Source of the DNA: DASXTC01 sp036505635
Lineage (GTDB): Bacteria; Acidobacteriota; Polarisedimenticolia; JACPZX01; DASXTC01
Assembly (NCBI GenBank): GCA_036505635.1
Contig: DASXTC010000059.1
Location: 9,513-73,512, forward strand
Reading direction: 5' to 3'
Length of the DNA stretch: 64,000 bases
Shown: positions 26,228 through 35,195 of the stretch, one piece after another
Numbering within the stretch: the stretch's first letter is position 1
Layout of the letters: every line of letters begins with the position of its first letter
The notes under the pieces: generated by a model
Database searches by the model: none
What the model saw: only the letters and a program-made list of their open reading frames with translations
Told to the model about the DNA's origin: nothing
Translations under genes and position numbers: made by a program

Positions 26228-28003
26228 ATGGCCACGCAGGAGTTCATCGTCGTCGGTGGCGGGCTGGCGGGGCTCATGGCCACCATCCGCCTGGCCGAGG
26301 CGGGGCACAAGGTCAGCCTCGTCTCCTTCGTCCCGGTCAAGCGCTCGCATTCGGTCTGCGCGCAGGGCGGCATCAACGGCGCGGTCAACATCAAGGGCGA
26401 GGGGGATTCCCCCGGGATCCACTTCGACGACTCGGTCTACGGCGGCGACTTCCTCGCCAATCAGCCCCCGGTCAGGGGAATGTGCCAGGCGGCGCCCGGG
26501 ATCATCTACCTGCTGGATCGCATGGGGGTGACGTTCAACCGGACGTCCGAGGGGCTGCTCGACTTCCGGCGCTTCGGCGGGACCCTCTACAACCGCACGG
26601 CGTTCGCCGGCGCCACCACCGGGCAGCAGATCCTCTACGCGCTCGACGAGCAGGTCCGCCGGCACGAGGCGGCGGGCCTCGTCAGGAAGTACGAGTTCTG
26701 GGAGTGCCTCGGACCGATCCTCGACGACAAAGGGGTCTGCCGGGGGATCACCGCGCTGGACCAGATCCGGATGACGGTGCACGCGATGACCGCCGACGCG
26801 GTCCTGCTGGCCACCGGCGGCTGCGGCGTCATCTACGGCAAGTCGACCCTCTCGACCACCTGCACCGGCACCGCCACCTCGGTCGCCTACCAGATGGGCG
26901 CCGTGTACGGCAACGGCGAGTTCATCCAGGTCCATCCGACCGCGATCCCCGGCACCGACAAGCTCCGGCTGATGTCCGAGTCGGCGCGCGGGGAAGGGGG
27001 GCGCGTCTGGGTGCCGAAGAAGCAGGGCGACACGCGAGCGCCGAAGAGCATCCCGGAGGCCGAGCGCTGGTACTTCCTCGAGGACAAGTACCCGAAGTTC
27101 GGCAACCTCGTGCCGCGCGACATCGCCACGCGGGAGATCTTCGAGATCTGCGTCAACCTCAAGATGGGGGTCGGCGGCGAGCGGGCGGTCTATCTCGACC
27201 TGTCGCACCTGTCGCGCGAGATGCTCGACAAGAAGCTCGGCGGGATCCTCGAGATCTACGAGAAGTTCGTCGGGGTCGACCCGCGCGACGAGCCGATGAA
27301 GGTCTTCCCCGCTGTGCACTACTCCATGGGGGGAATCTGGGTCGACTTCGATCAGATGTGCAGCCTGCCGGGTCTCTTCGCGGCAGGGGAGTCCGAATAC
27401 CAGTATCACGGCGCCAACCGGCTCGGCGCCAACTCCCTGCTGTCGTGCGTCTACGGCGGGCAGGTGGCGGCCGCCGCGATGATCAGGTACGCGGGGGGCC
27501 GCGGGGCGGGGGCGCCCCTGCCCGCGGCGAAGGCCGAGTCCGAGGCGAAGCGGTGGTCGGACCATCAGGACCGTATCGCGAAGATGGACGGCCCCGAGAA
27601 CCCGTACCAGCTCTGGCGCGAGCTGGGGGAGATGATGACCGACAACGTGACGGTCGTGCGCGACAACCGCAGGCTCGGCCAGACCGATGAGCGTCTGAGG
27701 CAGATGATGGATCGGTGGCACCGCCTCGGCGCGCCGGACACGGGACGCTACGCGAATCAGGCACTCATCTTCGCGCGGCAGCTCTGGAACATGCTGGAGC
27801 TGGCGCGGGTGATCACCGTCGGCGCATTGAAGCGCAACGAGAGCCGGGGCGCGCACTACAAGCCCGAGTTTCCCGAGCGCGACGACGCCAACTTCCTCAA
27901 GACGACGCGCGCCCTCTGGAGCAAGGAAGGGCCCGTGATCTCGTACGAGCCGGTCGACACGTCCCTGATTCCGCCGCGAAAGCGCTCCTACACGACGGCC
28001 TGA
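26228..28003 (+). CDS. sdhA: Succinate dehydrogenase flavoprotein subunit
   Basis: 591 residues; oxidises succinate to fumarate (or the reverse) with covalent FAD. The N-terminal FVVGGGLAGLMA-like dinucleotide fold (FIVVGGGLAGLMATIRL), the FAD-linked His in KRSHSVCAQGGINGAVN, the active-site HPTAIPG and ESARGEGGRVW loop, and HYSMGGIWVDFDQMCSLPGLFAAGE are all present. It belongs to the SdhA/FrdA branch that pairs with a single five-helix anchor. It lies 16 bp after sdhC and 24 bp before sdhB, one operon. Confidence 0.97.
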   Translation: MATQEFIVVGGGLAGLMATIRLAEAGHKVSLVSFVPVKRSHSVCAQGGINGAVNIKGEGDSPGIHFDDSVYGGDFLANQPPVRGMCQAAPGIIYLLDRMGVTFNRTSEGLLDFRRFGGTLYNRTAFAGATTGQQILYALDEQVRRHEAAGLVRKYEFWECLGPILDDKGVCRGITALDQIRMTVHAMTADAVLLATGGCGVIYGKSTLSTTCTGTATSVAYQMGAVYGNGEFIQVHPTAIPGTDKLRLMSESARGEGGRVWVPKKQGDTRAPKSIPEAERWYFLEDKYPKFGNLVPRDIATREIFEICVNLKMGVGGERAVYLDLSHLSREMLDKKLGGILEIYEKFVGVDPRDEPMKVFPAVHYSMGGIWVDFDQMCSLPGLFAAGESEYQYHGANRLGANSLLSCVYGGQVAAAAMIRYAGGRGAGAPLPAAKAESEAKRWSDHQDRIAKMDGPENPYQLWRELGEMMTDNVTVVRDNRRLGQTDERLRQMMDRWHRLGAPDTGRYANQALIFARQLWNMLELARVITVGALKRNESRGAHYKPEFPERDDANFLKTTRALWSKEGPVISYEPVDTSLIPPRKRSYTTA

Positions 28004-28027
28004 GGGCCGCCAGACGAGAGGTGGGTC

Positions 28028-28774
28028 ATGCCCCAGACAGTTCGGGTTCGGGTGCACAGGCAGGATGGCCCCGGCGCACCCGCGCGCTGGGAGGATTTCG
28101 ACCTTCCCTATCAGCAGGGCATGAACGTCATCTTCTGTCTGATGGAGATCCAGCGCAATCCCGTGACCGCCGACGGCCGGAAGACGACTCCCGTGGTCTG
28201 GGAGGCGCATTGCCTGGAGGAGGTGTGCGGCGCCTGCACGATGCTGGTGAACGGCAAGGTGCGACAGGCCTGCTCGGCCCTGGTGGATCGGCTCGCGCAG
28301 CCGATCGTCCTGAGCCCGATGACGAAGTTCCCGGCGGTGCGCGACCTGATCGTGGATCGGAGCCGGATGTTCGCCGACCTGATCCGCATCAAGGGGTGGA
28401 TCCCGGTGCAGGGAACCTACGACCTGGGACCCGGGCCGCGTCTGGCCACCGCGGTCCAGGAGGCGGCCTACGAGCTCTCCACCTGCATGACGTGCGGCTG
28501 CTGCCTCGAGGTCTGTCCCAGCGTCAATGACCGCTCGGAGTTCATCGGCCCTGCCGCGATCTCGCAGGCGCGCCTCTTCAACGCACATCCGACCGGCGCC
28601 ATGAACGCGAGCGAGCGGCTCGATGCCCTCATGGAGCCGGGCGGCATCTCCGAGTGCGGCAACGCGCAGAACTGCGTGCGGGCCTGCCCCAAGGAGATAC
28701 CGCTGACAGAGAGCATCGGGTACGTGGGGCGCGAGGTGACGCTGCACGCCCTCGGCAAGCTGCTGGGGACGTAG
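28028..28774 (+). CDS. sdhB: Succinate dehydrogenase iron-sulfur subunit
   Basis: 248 residues with three Fe-S cluster sites: the [2Fe-2S] set in HCLEEVCGACTMLVNGKVRQAC, and the [4Fe-4S]/[3Fe-4S] ligands in STCMTCGCCLEVCPS and NAQNCVRACPKEIP. It passes electrons from SdhA to the hemes and menaquinone in SdhC. The length and the motif ACTMLVNGK are normal for the Bacillus-type complex. The methyltransferase gene starts 4 bp after its stop, so that gene is probably read from the same message. Confidence 0.97.
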   Translation: MPQTVRVRVHRQDGPGAPARWEDFDLPYQQGMNVIFCLMEIQRNPVTADGRKTTPVVWEAHCLEEVCGACTMLVNGKVRQACSALVDRLAQPIVLSPMTKFPAVRDLIVDRSRMFADLIRIKGWIPVQGTYDLGPGPRLATAVQEAAYELSTCMTCGCCLEVCPSVNDRSEFIGPAAISQARLFNAHPTGAMNASERLDALMEPGGISECGNAQNCVRACPKEIPLTESIGYVGREVTLHALGKLLGT

Positions 28775-28778
28775 AGCA

Positions 28779-29474
28779 GTGGGCCGCGGCATCGAGGATG
28801 GCGCCTGTCTGATACGGCGTGCGATGGACCTTGCGATCGCGGCGGCCTGCGAGGGGCTGCGGCCCACCCGCGACCCGGTCACGCTGCTCGACATCGGCGG
28901 CCGCGGACGGCCCTACGCGGCGATCGCGGCCGGCGTGCTCGGACGCAACGGTCACCGGGTGCGTCACGTGGTGGTCGATCCTGGCTCAGGCGCCCAGATC
29001 ATCGCCGTGGCCGAGTCGCTCCCCATCGCGGCGGGCGTCGCCGACGTCGTTCTGTGCACTCAGGTCCTGGAGCACGTGGCCGAGCCGGAGCGGGCCGTCG
29101 CGGAGATGGCCCGGGTGCTGCGGCCCGGCGGCGCCTGCCTGCTGACCACCCACGGGACCTGGTTCTACCACCCCGACCCGGAGGATTACTGGCGCTGGAC
29201 GCCGGCCGGTCTCGAACGCATCTTCGCGCTGGCCGGTTTCTCCGCCGTGAAGGTGAGCCCGGTGGGGGGCACCAAGCTGGCGCTGACCGTCCTGACCCTG
29301 ACGGCCCTGGAGAGGGCCGCGGGGGAGGGCGCGGCGGGCACCTTGCTGCGACGGCTCCTCGTCGCCCCTGCCAACTGGCTCGCCTGGCGGCTGCTGCGCG
29401 GGCGCGTCACCGGCCGGGCGAGCCAGCCCGGAGACCTGGTGATCGACTATCTGGTCGTAGCGACGCGGACCTGA
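28779..29474 (+). CDS. Class I SAM-dependent methyltransferase
   Basis: 231 residues with a type-11 methyltransferase core: VTLLDIGGRGRPYAAIA (SAM-binding motif I), HVVVDPGS (motif II Asp), DVVLCTQVLEHVAEPERAVAEMARVLRPGG, and LTTHGTWFYHPDPEDYWRWT. The last segment is frequent in methyltransferases of polysaccharide or lipid biosynthesis loci. The start is GTG 28779, five bases after the sdhB stop, so it is likely co-transcribed with sdhCAB. The substrate is unknown. It is convergent with the nucleotidyltransferase gene. Confidence 0.88.
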   Translation: MGRGIEDGACLIRRAMDLAIAAACEGLRPTRDPVTLLDIGGRGRPYAAIAAGVLGRNGHRVRHVVVDPGSGAQIIAVAESLPIAAGVADVVLCTQVLEHVAEPERAVAEMARVLRPGGACLLTTHGTWFYHPDPEDYWRWTPAGLERIFALAGFSAVKVSPVGGTKLALTVLTLTALERAAGEGAAGTLLRRLLVAPANWLAWRLLRGRVTGRASQPGDLVIDYLVVATRT

Positions 29475-29477
29475 AGG

Positions 29478-29924
29478 TCACTCGCCGGCCTCAAGCATCG
29501 CCACGTCGGCGAGATCCTGCGGCCGGGCGGTGGCCTTCTTGTTCAGGATGAGGTGCCGGCGGCCGATTACCGGCAGCCGGATCCCTTCCACAACCGACTC
29601 GGTCCGCGCAGTCCAGGCATCCTCGAACTCGACCCCGTCAAGCGACGTGAGGATATCGATCCGGGCGGGAGCCACGCCCACCTGGAAGACGATCCCCGGA
29701 CGGGTCAGATCCTCCGAAGTCAATCCCTTCAAGGGAGCGCCGAAGAGCGCCAGGGCGCTCCAGACACATCGCGCGTTCTCGCTCGAGGGCCGCACCCACA
29801 GATCGATGTCCCCTGTCGCCCTGGGCAGGCCATGGACGGCGAGCGCATAGGCTCCGACGACGAGATACTCAACGCCCTCGTCGGCGAACGCGGACAAGAT
29901 GTCTCTGTAGTCGGGGTTCAGCAA
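29478..29924 (-). CDS. Nucleotidyltransferase-fold protein (DUF6036-like)
   Basis: 148 residues. EYLVVGAYALAVHGLPRATGDIDLWV carries the nucleotidyltransferase signature (G-A then D-I-D), and a third acidic residue is in RIDILTSL. The C-terminus has LPVIGRRHLILNKKATARPQDLADV, seen in MNT/AbiEii-type stand-alone transferases, some of which are toxins or antitoxins. Its start overlaps by 56 bp the small gene upstream, a two-gene arrangement that repeats in many genomes. No toxin activity can be claimed from sequence. Confidence 0.85.
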   Translation of the reverse strand: MLNPDYRDILSAFADEGVEYLVVGAYALAVHGLPRATGDIDLWVRPSSENARCVWSALALFGAPLKGLTSEDLTRPGIVFQVGVAPARIDILTSLDGVEFEDAWTARTESVVEGIRLPVIGRRHLILNKKATARPQDLADVAMLEAGE

Positions 29925-30078
29925 CGAGACCCCCCTTGAAGGTCCATGCGTCGAGCGCGAGCTGCCACATCATCGCGATTCGTGCCGCGGCGGTGGTGGA
30001 TCTCAGGTCATCCTCCTTGCCCTGGTCGGCCAGGCGGCTCACTCGCACGATCCGGAGGCCTTGGTCTTCTGAGGTCAC
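29869..30078 (-). CDS. Small partner protein of the nucleotidyltransferase
   Basis: A 69-residue protein upstream of, and overlapping, the nucleotidyltransferase gene. The segment ARIAMMWQLALDAWTFKG followed by EPRLQRHLVRVRRRG matches a widespread small protein I recall beside DUF6036-type transferases. It is basic at the end and has no signal or membrane helix. The pair could be a toxin-antitoxin module or a modification pair; this is inference from gene order. Confidence 0.6.
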   Translation of the reverse strand: MTSEDQGLRIVRVSRLADQGKEDDLRSTTAAARIAMMWQLALDAWTFKGGLVAEPRLQRHLVRVRRRGR

Positions 30079-30108
30079 GCGGGCAGGATAACACGGGCGC
30101 GGGTGCGT

Positions 30109-30114
30109 TAGAAT
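30109..30114 (+). promoter_or_regulatory. Candidate -10 box (TAGAAT) of the ALDH-aspA operon
   Basis: TAGAAT sits 26 nt before the ATG of the aldehyde dehydrogenase gene. The gene also has GGGAGCTGAG as a ribosome-binding site, so this would be a normal leadered message. Confidence 0.3.
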
Positions 30115-30140
30115 CAGGCTGGCTTCACAGGGAGCTGAGA

Positions 30141-31571
30141 ATGATCGAGCGGAAGCCCTTCATCGCGGGGGAGTGGCGAGCCACCGGTGAGACCTGCGAG
30201 GTCCGATCTCCATGGGACGGAGAGCCGGTGGCGAGGGTCCACAGGGCCCGGGCCCGCGACATGGAGGATGCGCTGGTGGCCGCCCGCCAGGCCTTCGAGG
30301 TCACCCGCTCGATGGCCACCTGGGAGCGCACCGCGGTCCTCGCGAAGATGGCGGCGGGCATCGCGGCCCGACGCGAGGAGCTCACCCGGATCCTGGCCCT
30401 GGAGGCCGGCAAGCCCGTCAAGGCGGGGCGCGCCGAGGTGGACAGGGCGGTCTTCACATTCGAGGTGGCGGCCGAGGAGGCGCGCCGGATCGGAAGCGAG
30501 ATGTTTCCGATGGACTGGGCCCCATGGGGCGCCGACCGGATCGGGATCGTCCGGCGGTTTCCGATCGGGCCCATCGCCGGCATCGTCCCCTTCAACTTCC
30601 CGCTCAACCTGAGCGCGCACAAGATCGCGCCGGCGATCGCCTCGGGCAACACGATCGTCATCAAGCCCGCCTCCCAGACGCCCTCCTCGACGCTGGTCCT
30701 CGCTGAGATCGCGGCCCAGGCCGGGCTGCCGGCCGGGGCGCTCAACGTGACGCCCGCCACCGTGGAGACGACTCAGATCCTCGTGACCGACGATCGCTTC
30801 AAGATGCTGACCTTCACCGGCAGCGCGGCGGTGGGCTGGGGTCTCAAGGCCCGCGCCGGCCGAAAGCGCGTCGCGCTGGAGCTGGGCGGGAACGCCGCGG
30901 CGATCGTGCACCACGACGCCGACCTGACCCGGGCGGCCGAACGGATCACGGTGGGCGGCTACTCCTACTCGGGCCAGTCGTGCATCTCGGTGCAGCGGGT
31001 CCTCGCGCAACGGCGGGTCCTCGAGCCTTTCATGGAGCGCTTCGTCCCGATGGTGAAGTCCCTCAAGGTGGGCGCGCCGCTCGACGAGGGGACCGACGTG
31101 GGCCCGATGATCACCGAGGGGGACGCCGTGCGCGCGGCGACGTGGATAGAGGAGGCGGCCTCGGGCGGCGCGAAGGTGGTGCTGGGAGGGGGGAGGCAGG
31201 GCGCGGTGCTGATGCCGGCGATCGTGACCGGCGTACGCCCCGACATGAAGATCTCCTGTCAGGAGGTCTTCGGCCCGGTCGTCGCCGTGACGGCCTACGA
31301 CACGCTGGACGAAGCCCTCGCGATGGTGAACGATTCGATCTACGGCCTTCAGGCCGGGATCTTCACGCGTGACGCTCCATCGGCCTGGCGGGCCTTCGAG
31401 AAGCTGGAGGTCGGCGGCGTGATGGTGGACGACGTGCCGACGTTCCGCGTCGACCACATGCCCTATGGGGGCGTGAAGGAATCCGGGGCCGGCCGCGAGG
31501 GGCTCAAGTACGCCATCGAGGAGATGACCGAGATCAAGGTCATGGGATGGCACGTGAGGGGGATGAGATGA
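30141..31571 (+). CDS. NAD(P)-dependent aldehyde dehydrogenase
   Basis: 476 residues of the ALDH superfamily. The N-terminus is ERKPFIAGEWRATGE; the cofactor site includes PFNFPLNLSAHKIAPAIA, TFTGSAAVGW and LELGGN; the catalytic Cys is in YSGQSCISVQRV; the second Glu motif QEVFGPVVAV is intact. The length and SCISVQR pattern resemble lactaldehyde/glycolaldehyde or methylmalonate-semialdehyde-like enzymes acting on short aldehydes; substrate unassigned. It overlaps aspA by ATGA, so the products are made together. Confidence 0.92.
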   Translation: MIERKPFIAGEWRATGETCEVRSPWDGEPVARVHRARARDMEDALVAARQAFEVTRSMATWERTAVLAKMAAGIAARREELTRILALEAGKPVKAGRAEVDRAVFTFEVAAEEARRIGSEMFPMDWAPWGADRIGIVRRFPIGPIAGIVPFNFPLNLSAHKIAPAIASGNTIVIKPASQTPSSTLVLAEIAAQAGLPAGALNVTPATVETTQILVTDDRFKMLTFTGSAAVGWGLKARAGRKRVALELGGNAAAIVHHDADLTRAAERITVGGYSYSGQSCISVQRVLAQRRVLEPFMERFVPMVKSLKVGAPLDEGTDVGPMITEGDAVRAATWIEEAASGGAKVVLGGGRQGAVLMPAIVTGVRPDMKISCQEVFGPVVAVTAYDTLDEALAMVNDSIYGLQAGIFTRDAPSAWRAFEKLEVGGVMVDDVPTFRVDHMPYGGVKESGAGREGLKYAIEEMTEIKVMGWHVRGMR

Positions 31572-32977
31572 GACGGGGCCGCATCGAGAGGGACTCGCTG
31601 GGAGAGAGGGAGATCCCCGCGGACGCGTATTACGGGATCCAGACCGCCCGCGCGGTGGAGAACTATCCCATCAGTGGATGGAGGGCCCATCACCGGCTCA
31701 TCGACGCCTACATGTACCAGAAGAAGGCGTCGGCGCTGGCCAACAGGGATGCGGCGGCGGTCGCGCCGCGCATCGCCGAGGCGATCGCCGCGGCATGCGA
31801 CGAGGTGCTCGCCGGCGGGCTGCGCGACCAGTTCGTGGTGGATGTCTTCCAGGCGGGCGCGGGGGTCTCCCAGCACATGAACACCAACGAGGTGCTGGCC
31901 AACCGCGCCATCGAGCTCCTCGGCGGCCGCAAGGGGGACTACGCCACCGTCCATCCGAACGACCACGTCAACTTCGGCCAGTCCACCAACGACACCTACC
32001 CCACCGCGATGCGGGTGTCGGCCCTGCTCTGCGCGCGCGACCTCGACCCCGTTCTGGCGGCCCTCGAGGCGGCCTTCGACGCGAAGGGGAAGGAGCTGGA
32101 CCACGTGCTCAAGTCGGGCCGCACCCACCTGCAGGACGCGGTGCCGGTGCGTCTCGGTCAGGAGTTCGCCGCCTACGCGCGGGCGATCGGACGCGGTCGG
32201 ACGGTGCTGAAGGAGTCCTGCCGGCACCTCTCGGAGCTGGGTCTGGGCGGCACCGCCACGGGCACCGGTCTGAACACGGCGTCCGGCTACCGCGAGAAGG
32301 CCATCGGGTACCTGCGGGATCTGACCGGCCTTGATCTGAGGCCCTCGCCCGACATGCGCGAGGCGATGCAGTCGTGCCTGCCGATGGCCGCGGTGGCCTC
32401 GGCGCTCAGGATGATCGCGCTGGAGGTGATCCGGATCACCAACGACCTGAGGCTGATGGCCTCGGGGCCCGCCACCGGGATGGCGGAGATCATCCTCCCC
32501 GCCGTGCAGCCGGGCTCGTCGATCATGCCGGGCAAGGTCAACCCGGCGATCCCCGAGATGGCGGCGATGGTAGGCTTCCAGGTGGTAGGGGGCGCCGCGG
32601 TGGTGGACTACGCCGTGCAGGCGGGCCAGCTCGAGCTCAACGTCATGATGCCGGTCATGGCTTTCAATATCCTGACCTCGTTCGAGATCCTGTCGACCTC
32701 GATGGCCACCCTTCGGACGCGGTGCGTGGAGGGGATCGGCGCCGACGAGGAGCGCTGCCGCCGCTACGCCGGGATCTCGTCCGGGATCGTCACGGCGCTG
32801 AACCCCTGGATCGGGTACGCTCTGGGGGCCGAGATCGTCAAGGAGGCGCTGGCGACCGGCAGGACGATCCCGGAGATCGTGCGGGAGAAGGGATTGCTTA
32901 CCGAGGAGCAGTTGGAGAGGATTCTCGATCCATTTAACATGACGGAGCCCGGAATCACGGGAAAGGAGCAGAGATGA
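31568..32977 (+). CDS. aspA: Aspartate ammonia-lyase
   Basis: 469 residues of the fumarase/aspartase superfamily. The N-terminus ERDSLGEREIPADAYYGIQT plus ENYPISGW, and the C-terminal GISSGIVTALNPWIGYALGAEIVKEAL, mark aspartase rather than class II fumarase. The catalytic loop GSSIMPGKVNPAIPE (Ser base) and the GRTHLQDAVPV and GTGLNT regions are complete. It deaminates aspartate to fumarate, which can feed the Sdh complex. The ATG overlaps the ALDH stop; its own stop overlaps the lipoprotein start (ATGA). Confidence 0.9.
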   Translation: MRRGRIERDSLGEREIPADAYYGIQTARAVENYPISGWRAHHRLIDAYMYQKKASALANRDAAAVAPRIAEAIAAACDEVLAGGLRDQFVVDVFQAGAGVSQHMNTNEVLANRAIELLGGRKGDYATVHPNDHVNFGQSTNDTYPTAMRVSALLCARDLDPVLAALEAAFDAKGKELDHVLKSGRTHLQDAVPVRLGQEFAAYARAIGRGRTVLKESCRHLSELGLGGTATGTGLNTASGYREKAIGYLRDLTGLDLRPSPDMREAMQSCLPMAAVASALRMIALEVIRITNDLRLMASGPATGMAEIILPAVQPGSSIMPGKVNPAIPEMAAMVGFQVVGGAAVVDYAVQAGQLELNVMMPVMAFNILTSFEILSTSMATLRTRCVEGIGADEERCRRYAGISSGIVTALNPWIGYALGAEIVKEALATGRTIPEIVREKGLLTEEQLERILDPFNMTEPGITGKEQR

Positions 32978-33753
32978 GACGACTCAAGTTGATGAGCGCG
33001 GTGTCTGTTTGCCTGCTGATGATCGGATGCGGCGGTCAGGCCCCCGTGCAGCAGGCGGATTCCACGCAGCCACCCGCGGCGACGACCCCGTCTCCGGCGC
33101 CCGCCCAGCCGGCCGCGCCGGCGCAGCAGCCGCCTGCTCGGCAGCAACCGCAGCAGAGCGCACCTCGTCCCTCCGCCGCCTCGGCGCCGGCCCCCACGCC
33201 GGCCCCGGCGAAGCCGCAGGTCCACATGGTGGACGTGCCGTCCGGGACGGTCCTGACTCTGGCGCTCGATGCCGGTATCAACACGAAGAAGAACGTCGTG
33301 GGGGACGCCTTCACGGCGACCCTCGTGGAGGCGATCCAGGTGGATGGACGCGACGTCATCCCTGCCGGCTCGCTGGTGCACGGAAAGGTGACCGAGGCGG
33401 TGCCGGCCAAGAGGGGAGCGGGCAACGCGAAGCTGGGGCTCTCGTTCGACGAGCTGACGCTGCCCGGCGGATACCGGACCGCAATCAGCGGCACCTTCCA
33501 GGAGGTCTCCGAGAGCAAGAAGAAGCGCAACGCGGCGATCATCGGGGGCTCGGCCGCCGGCGGCGCGTTGCTGGGCCGGATCCTGGGCAAGGACACCAAG
33601 ACGGCCGTCATCGGCACGATCGTGGGGGGCGGGATCGGCACGGCGGTTGTGATGGGCAAGGAAGGGGAGCAGGCGAAGCTTCCCGCCGACACGCCGTTCG
33701 AGATCAAGCTGGAGGAGCCGATCCAGGTCCCGCACGAGCCCCAGCGTTCGTGA
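32974..33753 (+). CDS. Putative lipoprotein with Pro/Ala/Gln-rich linker
   Basis: 259 residues. A lipoprotein signal ends at the lipobox LMIGC (Cys19). Residues about 25-82 are a low-complexity Pro/Ala/Gln linker, then a globular part starting VPSGTVLTLALDAGINTKKNVVGDAFTATL, which resembles a small beta-rich domain seen in uncharacterised periplasmic proteins. After about residue 190 a glycine-rich stretch (GGSAAGGALLGRILG, IGTIVGGGIGTAVV) could be a glycine-zipper membrane segment. It overlaps aspA. The function is unknown; a cell-envelope role is likely. Confidence 0.8.
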   Translation: MRRLKLMSAVSVCLLMIGCGGQAPVQQADSTQPPAATTPSPAPAQPAAPAQQPPARQQPQQSAPRPSAASAPAPTPAPAKPQVHMVDVPSGTVLTLALDAGINTKKNVVGDAFTATLVEAIQVDGRDVIPAGSLVHGKVTEAVPAKRGAGNAKLGLSFDELTLPGGYRTAISGTFQEVSESKKKRNAAIIGGSAAGGALLGRILGKDTKTAVIGTIVGGGIGTAVVMGKEGEQAKLPADTPFEIKLEEPIQVPHEPQRS

Positions 33754-33760
33754 AGGGTGC

Positions 33761-35035
33761 CTGACGACCAGACCAGGCAAGCTCGAGCTGCTGAGCTGGT
33801 GCCTCTACGATTTCGCCAACTCGGCCTTCCCGACCCTCATCACGATGGCCGCCTACCCCTTGTACTTCACACAGGTGGTGGCCGGGCCGGGGCCCGACGC
33901 GAGCCTTCTCTGGAGCGTGGCCATCAGCGCCTCGATGATCCTCATCGGGGTCGTCTCGCCGCTCCTGGGGGCGATGGCCGATTTCTCCGCGTCGAAGAAG
34001 CGATGGGTCTTCTTCTTCACGGCCCTGTGCGTGGTCCCGACGGCGCTGCTCTTCTTCGTGGGGCCGGGCGACGTCCTGGCAGGGACTGCCCTGTTCATCG
34101 TCGCCAACATCGGTTTTTCCGGCGGCAACGGGATCTACAATGCCTTCCTGTCCGAGCTCTCCGATGAGGCCGACGTCGGGAGACTCTCGGGGTACGGCTT
34201 CGCGCTGGGCTACGCCGGCGGGCTGATCGCCCTGGCGATCTGCGTGCCACTGCTCTCGGGGGGGCTCGCGCCCGCGAACCAGGCCTCCTTCCGCGCGTCC
34301 TTCGTGGTGACGGCCGTCTTCTTCAGCATCTTCTCCCTGCCGTTGTTTCTCTGGCTGAGGGAGCGGGCCGTGCCGCAGGAGAGACCCGCGGGGGTATCGC
34401 TGGCGCGGATCGGGTATGCCCGGCTCGCGGCGACCTTCCGCCGCGTGAGGAACCTGTCGGAGCTGTTCAAGTTCCTCGCGGCATTCCTCATCTACAACGA
34501 CGGCATCGAGACGGTCATCTACTTCTCGGGCATCTACGCCGTCTCCGTGCTGGGCTTCTCTATCGCGGAATCGGTCTATCTCTTCATGGCGGTGCAGGTG
34601 ACGGCGCTGATCGGATCGCTCGTGTTCGGCCACGTCACCGATCGGCTCGGCAGCAAGCCCACCATAGTGATGACGCTGCTGCTGTGGTGCGGCGTGGTGG
34701 TGGCGGCCTTCCTCACGTCGACGCGGGGGCAATTCTGGTGCATCGCGCTGGTGGCGGGGATCGGGCTGGGGTCCAACCAGGCCGCCAGCCGGGGCCTGAT
34801 GCGCCTCTTCGTGCCGGCGGGCCACGACGCAGAGTTCTACGGCTTCTTCTCCGTCTGCGGCAAGTTCTCGGCTCTGGTGGGCCCGCTGGTCTACGGGCTG
34901 ACCGCGTCGGTGGCCGGGAGCCAGCGAATCGCCATCCTCTCGGTGCTGGTCTTCTTCGCGGCGGGCCTGCTGCTGCTTCTGACGGTGGACGTGTCGCGCG
35001 GCAGGCAGGCGGCGCGGGAGTACCTGACAGGCTGA
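33761..35035 (+). CDS. MFS transporter of the UMF1 (Atg22-like) family
   Basis: About 424 residues with roughly 12 hydrophobic helices. The family hallmark SWCLYDFANSAFPTLI lies at the N-terminus, encoded before the first ATG (33845), so that ATG cannot be the start. The frame contains no ATG, GTG or TTG closer; CTG 33761, three bases after GAAGGG, is my best guess. The conserved VISPLLGAMAD-like loop (VVSPLLGAMADFSASKKRW) and FGHVTDRLGSKP are present. These proteins probably export amino acids or small metabolites. It follows the lipoprotein gene by 7 bp. Confidence 0.8.
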   Translation: MTTRPGKLELLSWCLYDFANSAFPTLITMAAYPLYFTQVVAGPGPDASLLWSVAISASMILIGVVSPLLGAMADFSASKKRWVFFFTALCVVPTALLFFVGPGDVLAGTALFIVANIGFSGGNGIYNAFLSELSDEADVGRLSGYGFALGYAGGLIALAICVPLLSGGLAPANQASFRASFVVTAVFFSIFSLPLFLWLRERAVPQERPAGVSLARIGYARLAATFRRVRNLSELFKFLAAFLIYNDGIETVIYFSGIYAVSVLGFSIAESVYLFMAVQVTALIGSLVFGHVTDRLGSKPTIVMTLLLWCGVVVAAFLTSTRGQFWCIALVAGIGLGSNQAASRGLMRLFVPAGHDAEFYGFFSVCGKFSALVGPLVYGLTASVAGSQRIAILSVLVFFAAGLLLLLTVDVSRGRQAAREYLTG

Positions 35036-35117
35036 TCCATGCCGGGCATGGTGGCGGTGAGCGCGAGCACCGCGAGCGACCCGGGCATGCGTGCTCACAC
35101 ACGCTTATCCCGTTGCT

Positions 35118-35142
35118 GCGTCAAGGCTTTGCCTCTTGACGC
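35118..35142. repeat. Stable intergenic hairpin
   Basis: GCGTCAAG and CTTGACGC, perfect 8-bp arms around a 9-nt loop (GCTTTGCCT) that can pair further as GGC/GCC. It lies between the UMF1 and MMPL genes. No T run follows, but a terminator-like role after the UMF1 gene is possible. Its core AAGGCTTTGCCTCTTGA closely resembles an element at 49184-49200. Confidence 0.45.
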
Positions 35143-35195
35143 CCGGCCGGCCGGCCGATACCCTGCGTTGCCCTCTTGAGGACGTGTCACCTCTC

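Noticed and set aside
26180..28894. 904-codon open frame antisense to sdhA and sdhB
   Set aside because: A shadow of sdhAB; no recognisable protein features.
33046..33220. Pro/Ala/Gln-rich stretch in the lipoprotein as a repeat element
   Set aside because: It is an in-frame flexible linker, not a DNA repeat.
35143..35157. CCGGCCGGCCGG tandem
   Set aside because: Short G+C-rich simple repeat in a G+C-rich genome; not a named element.
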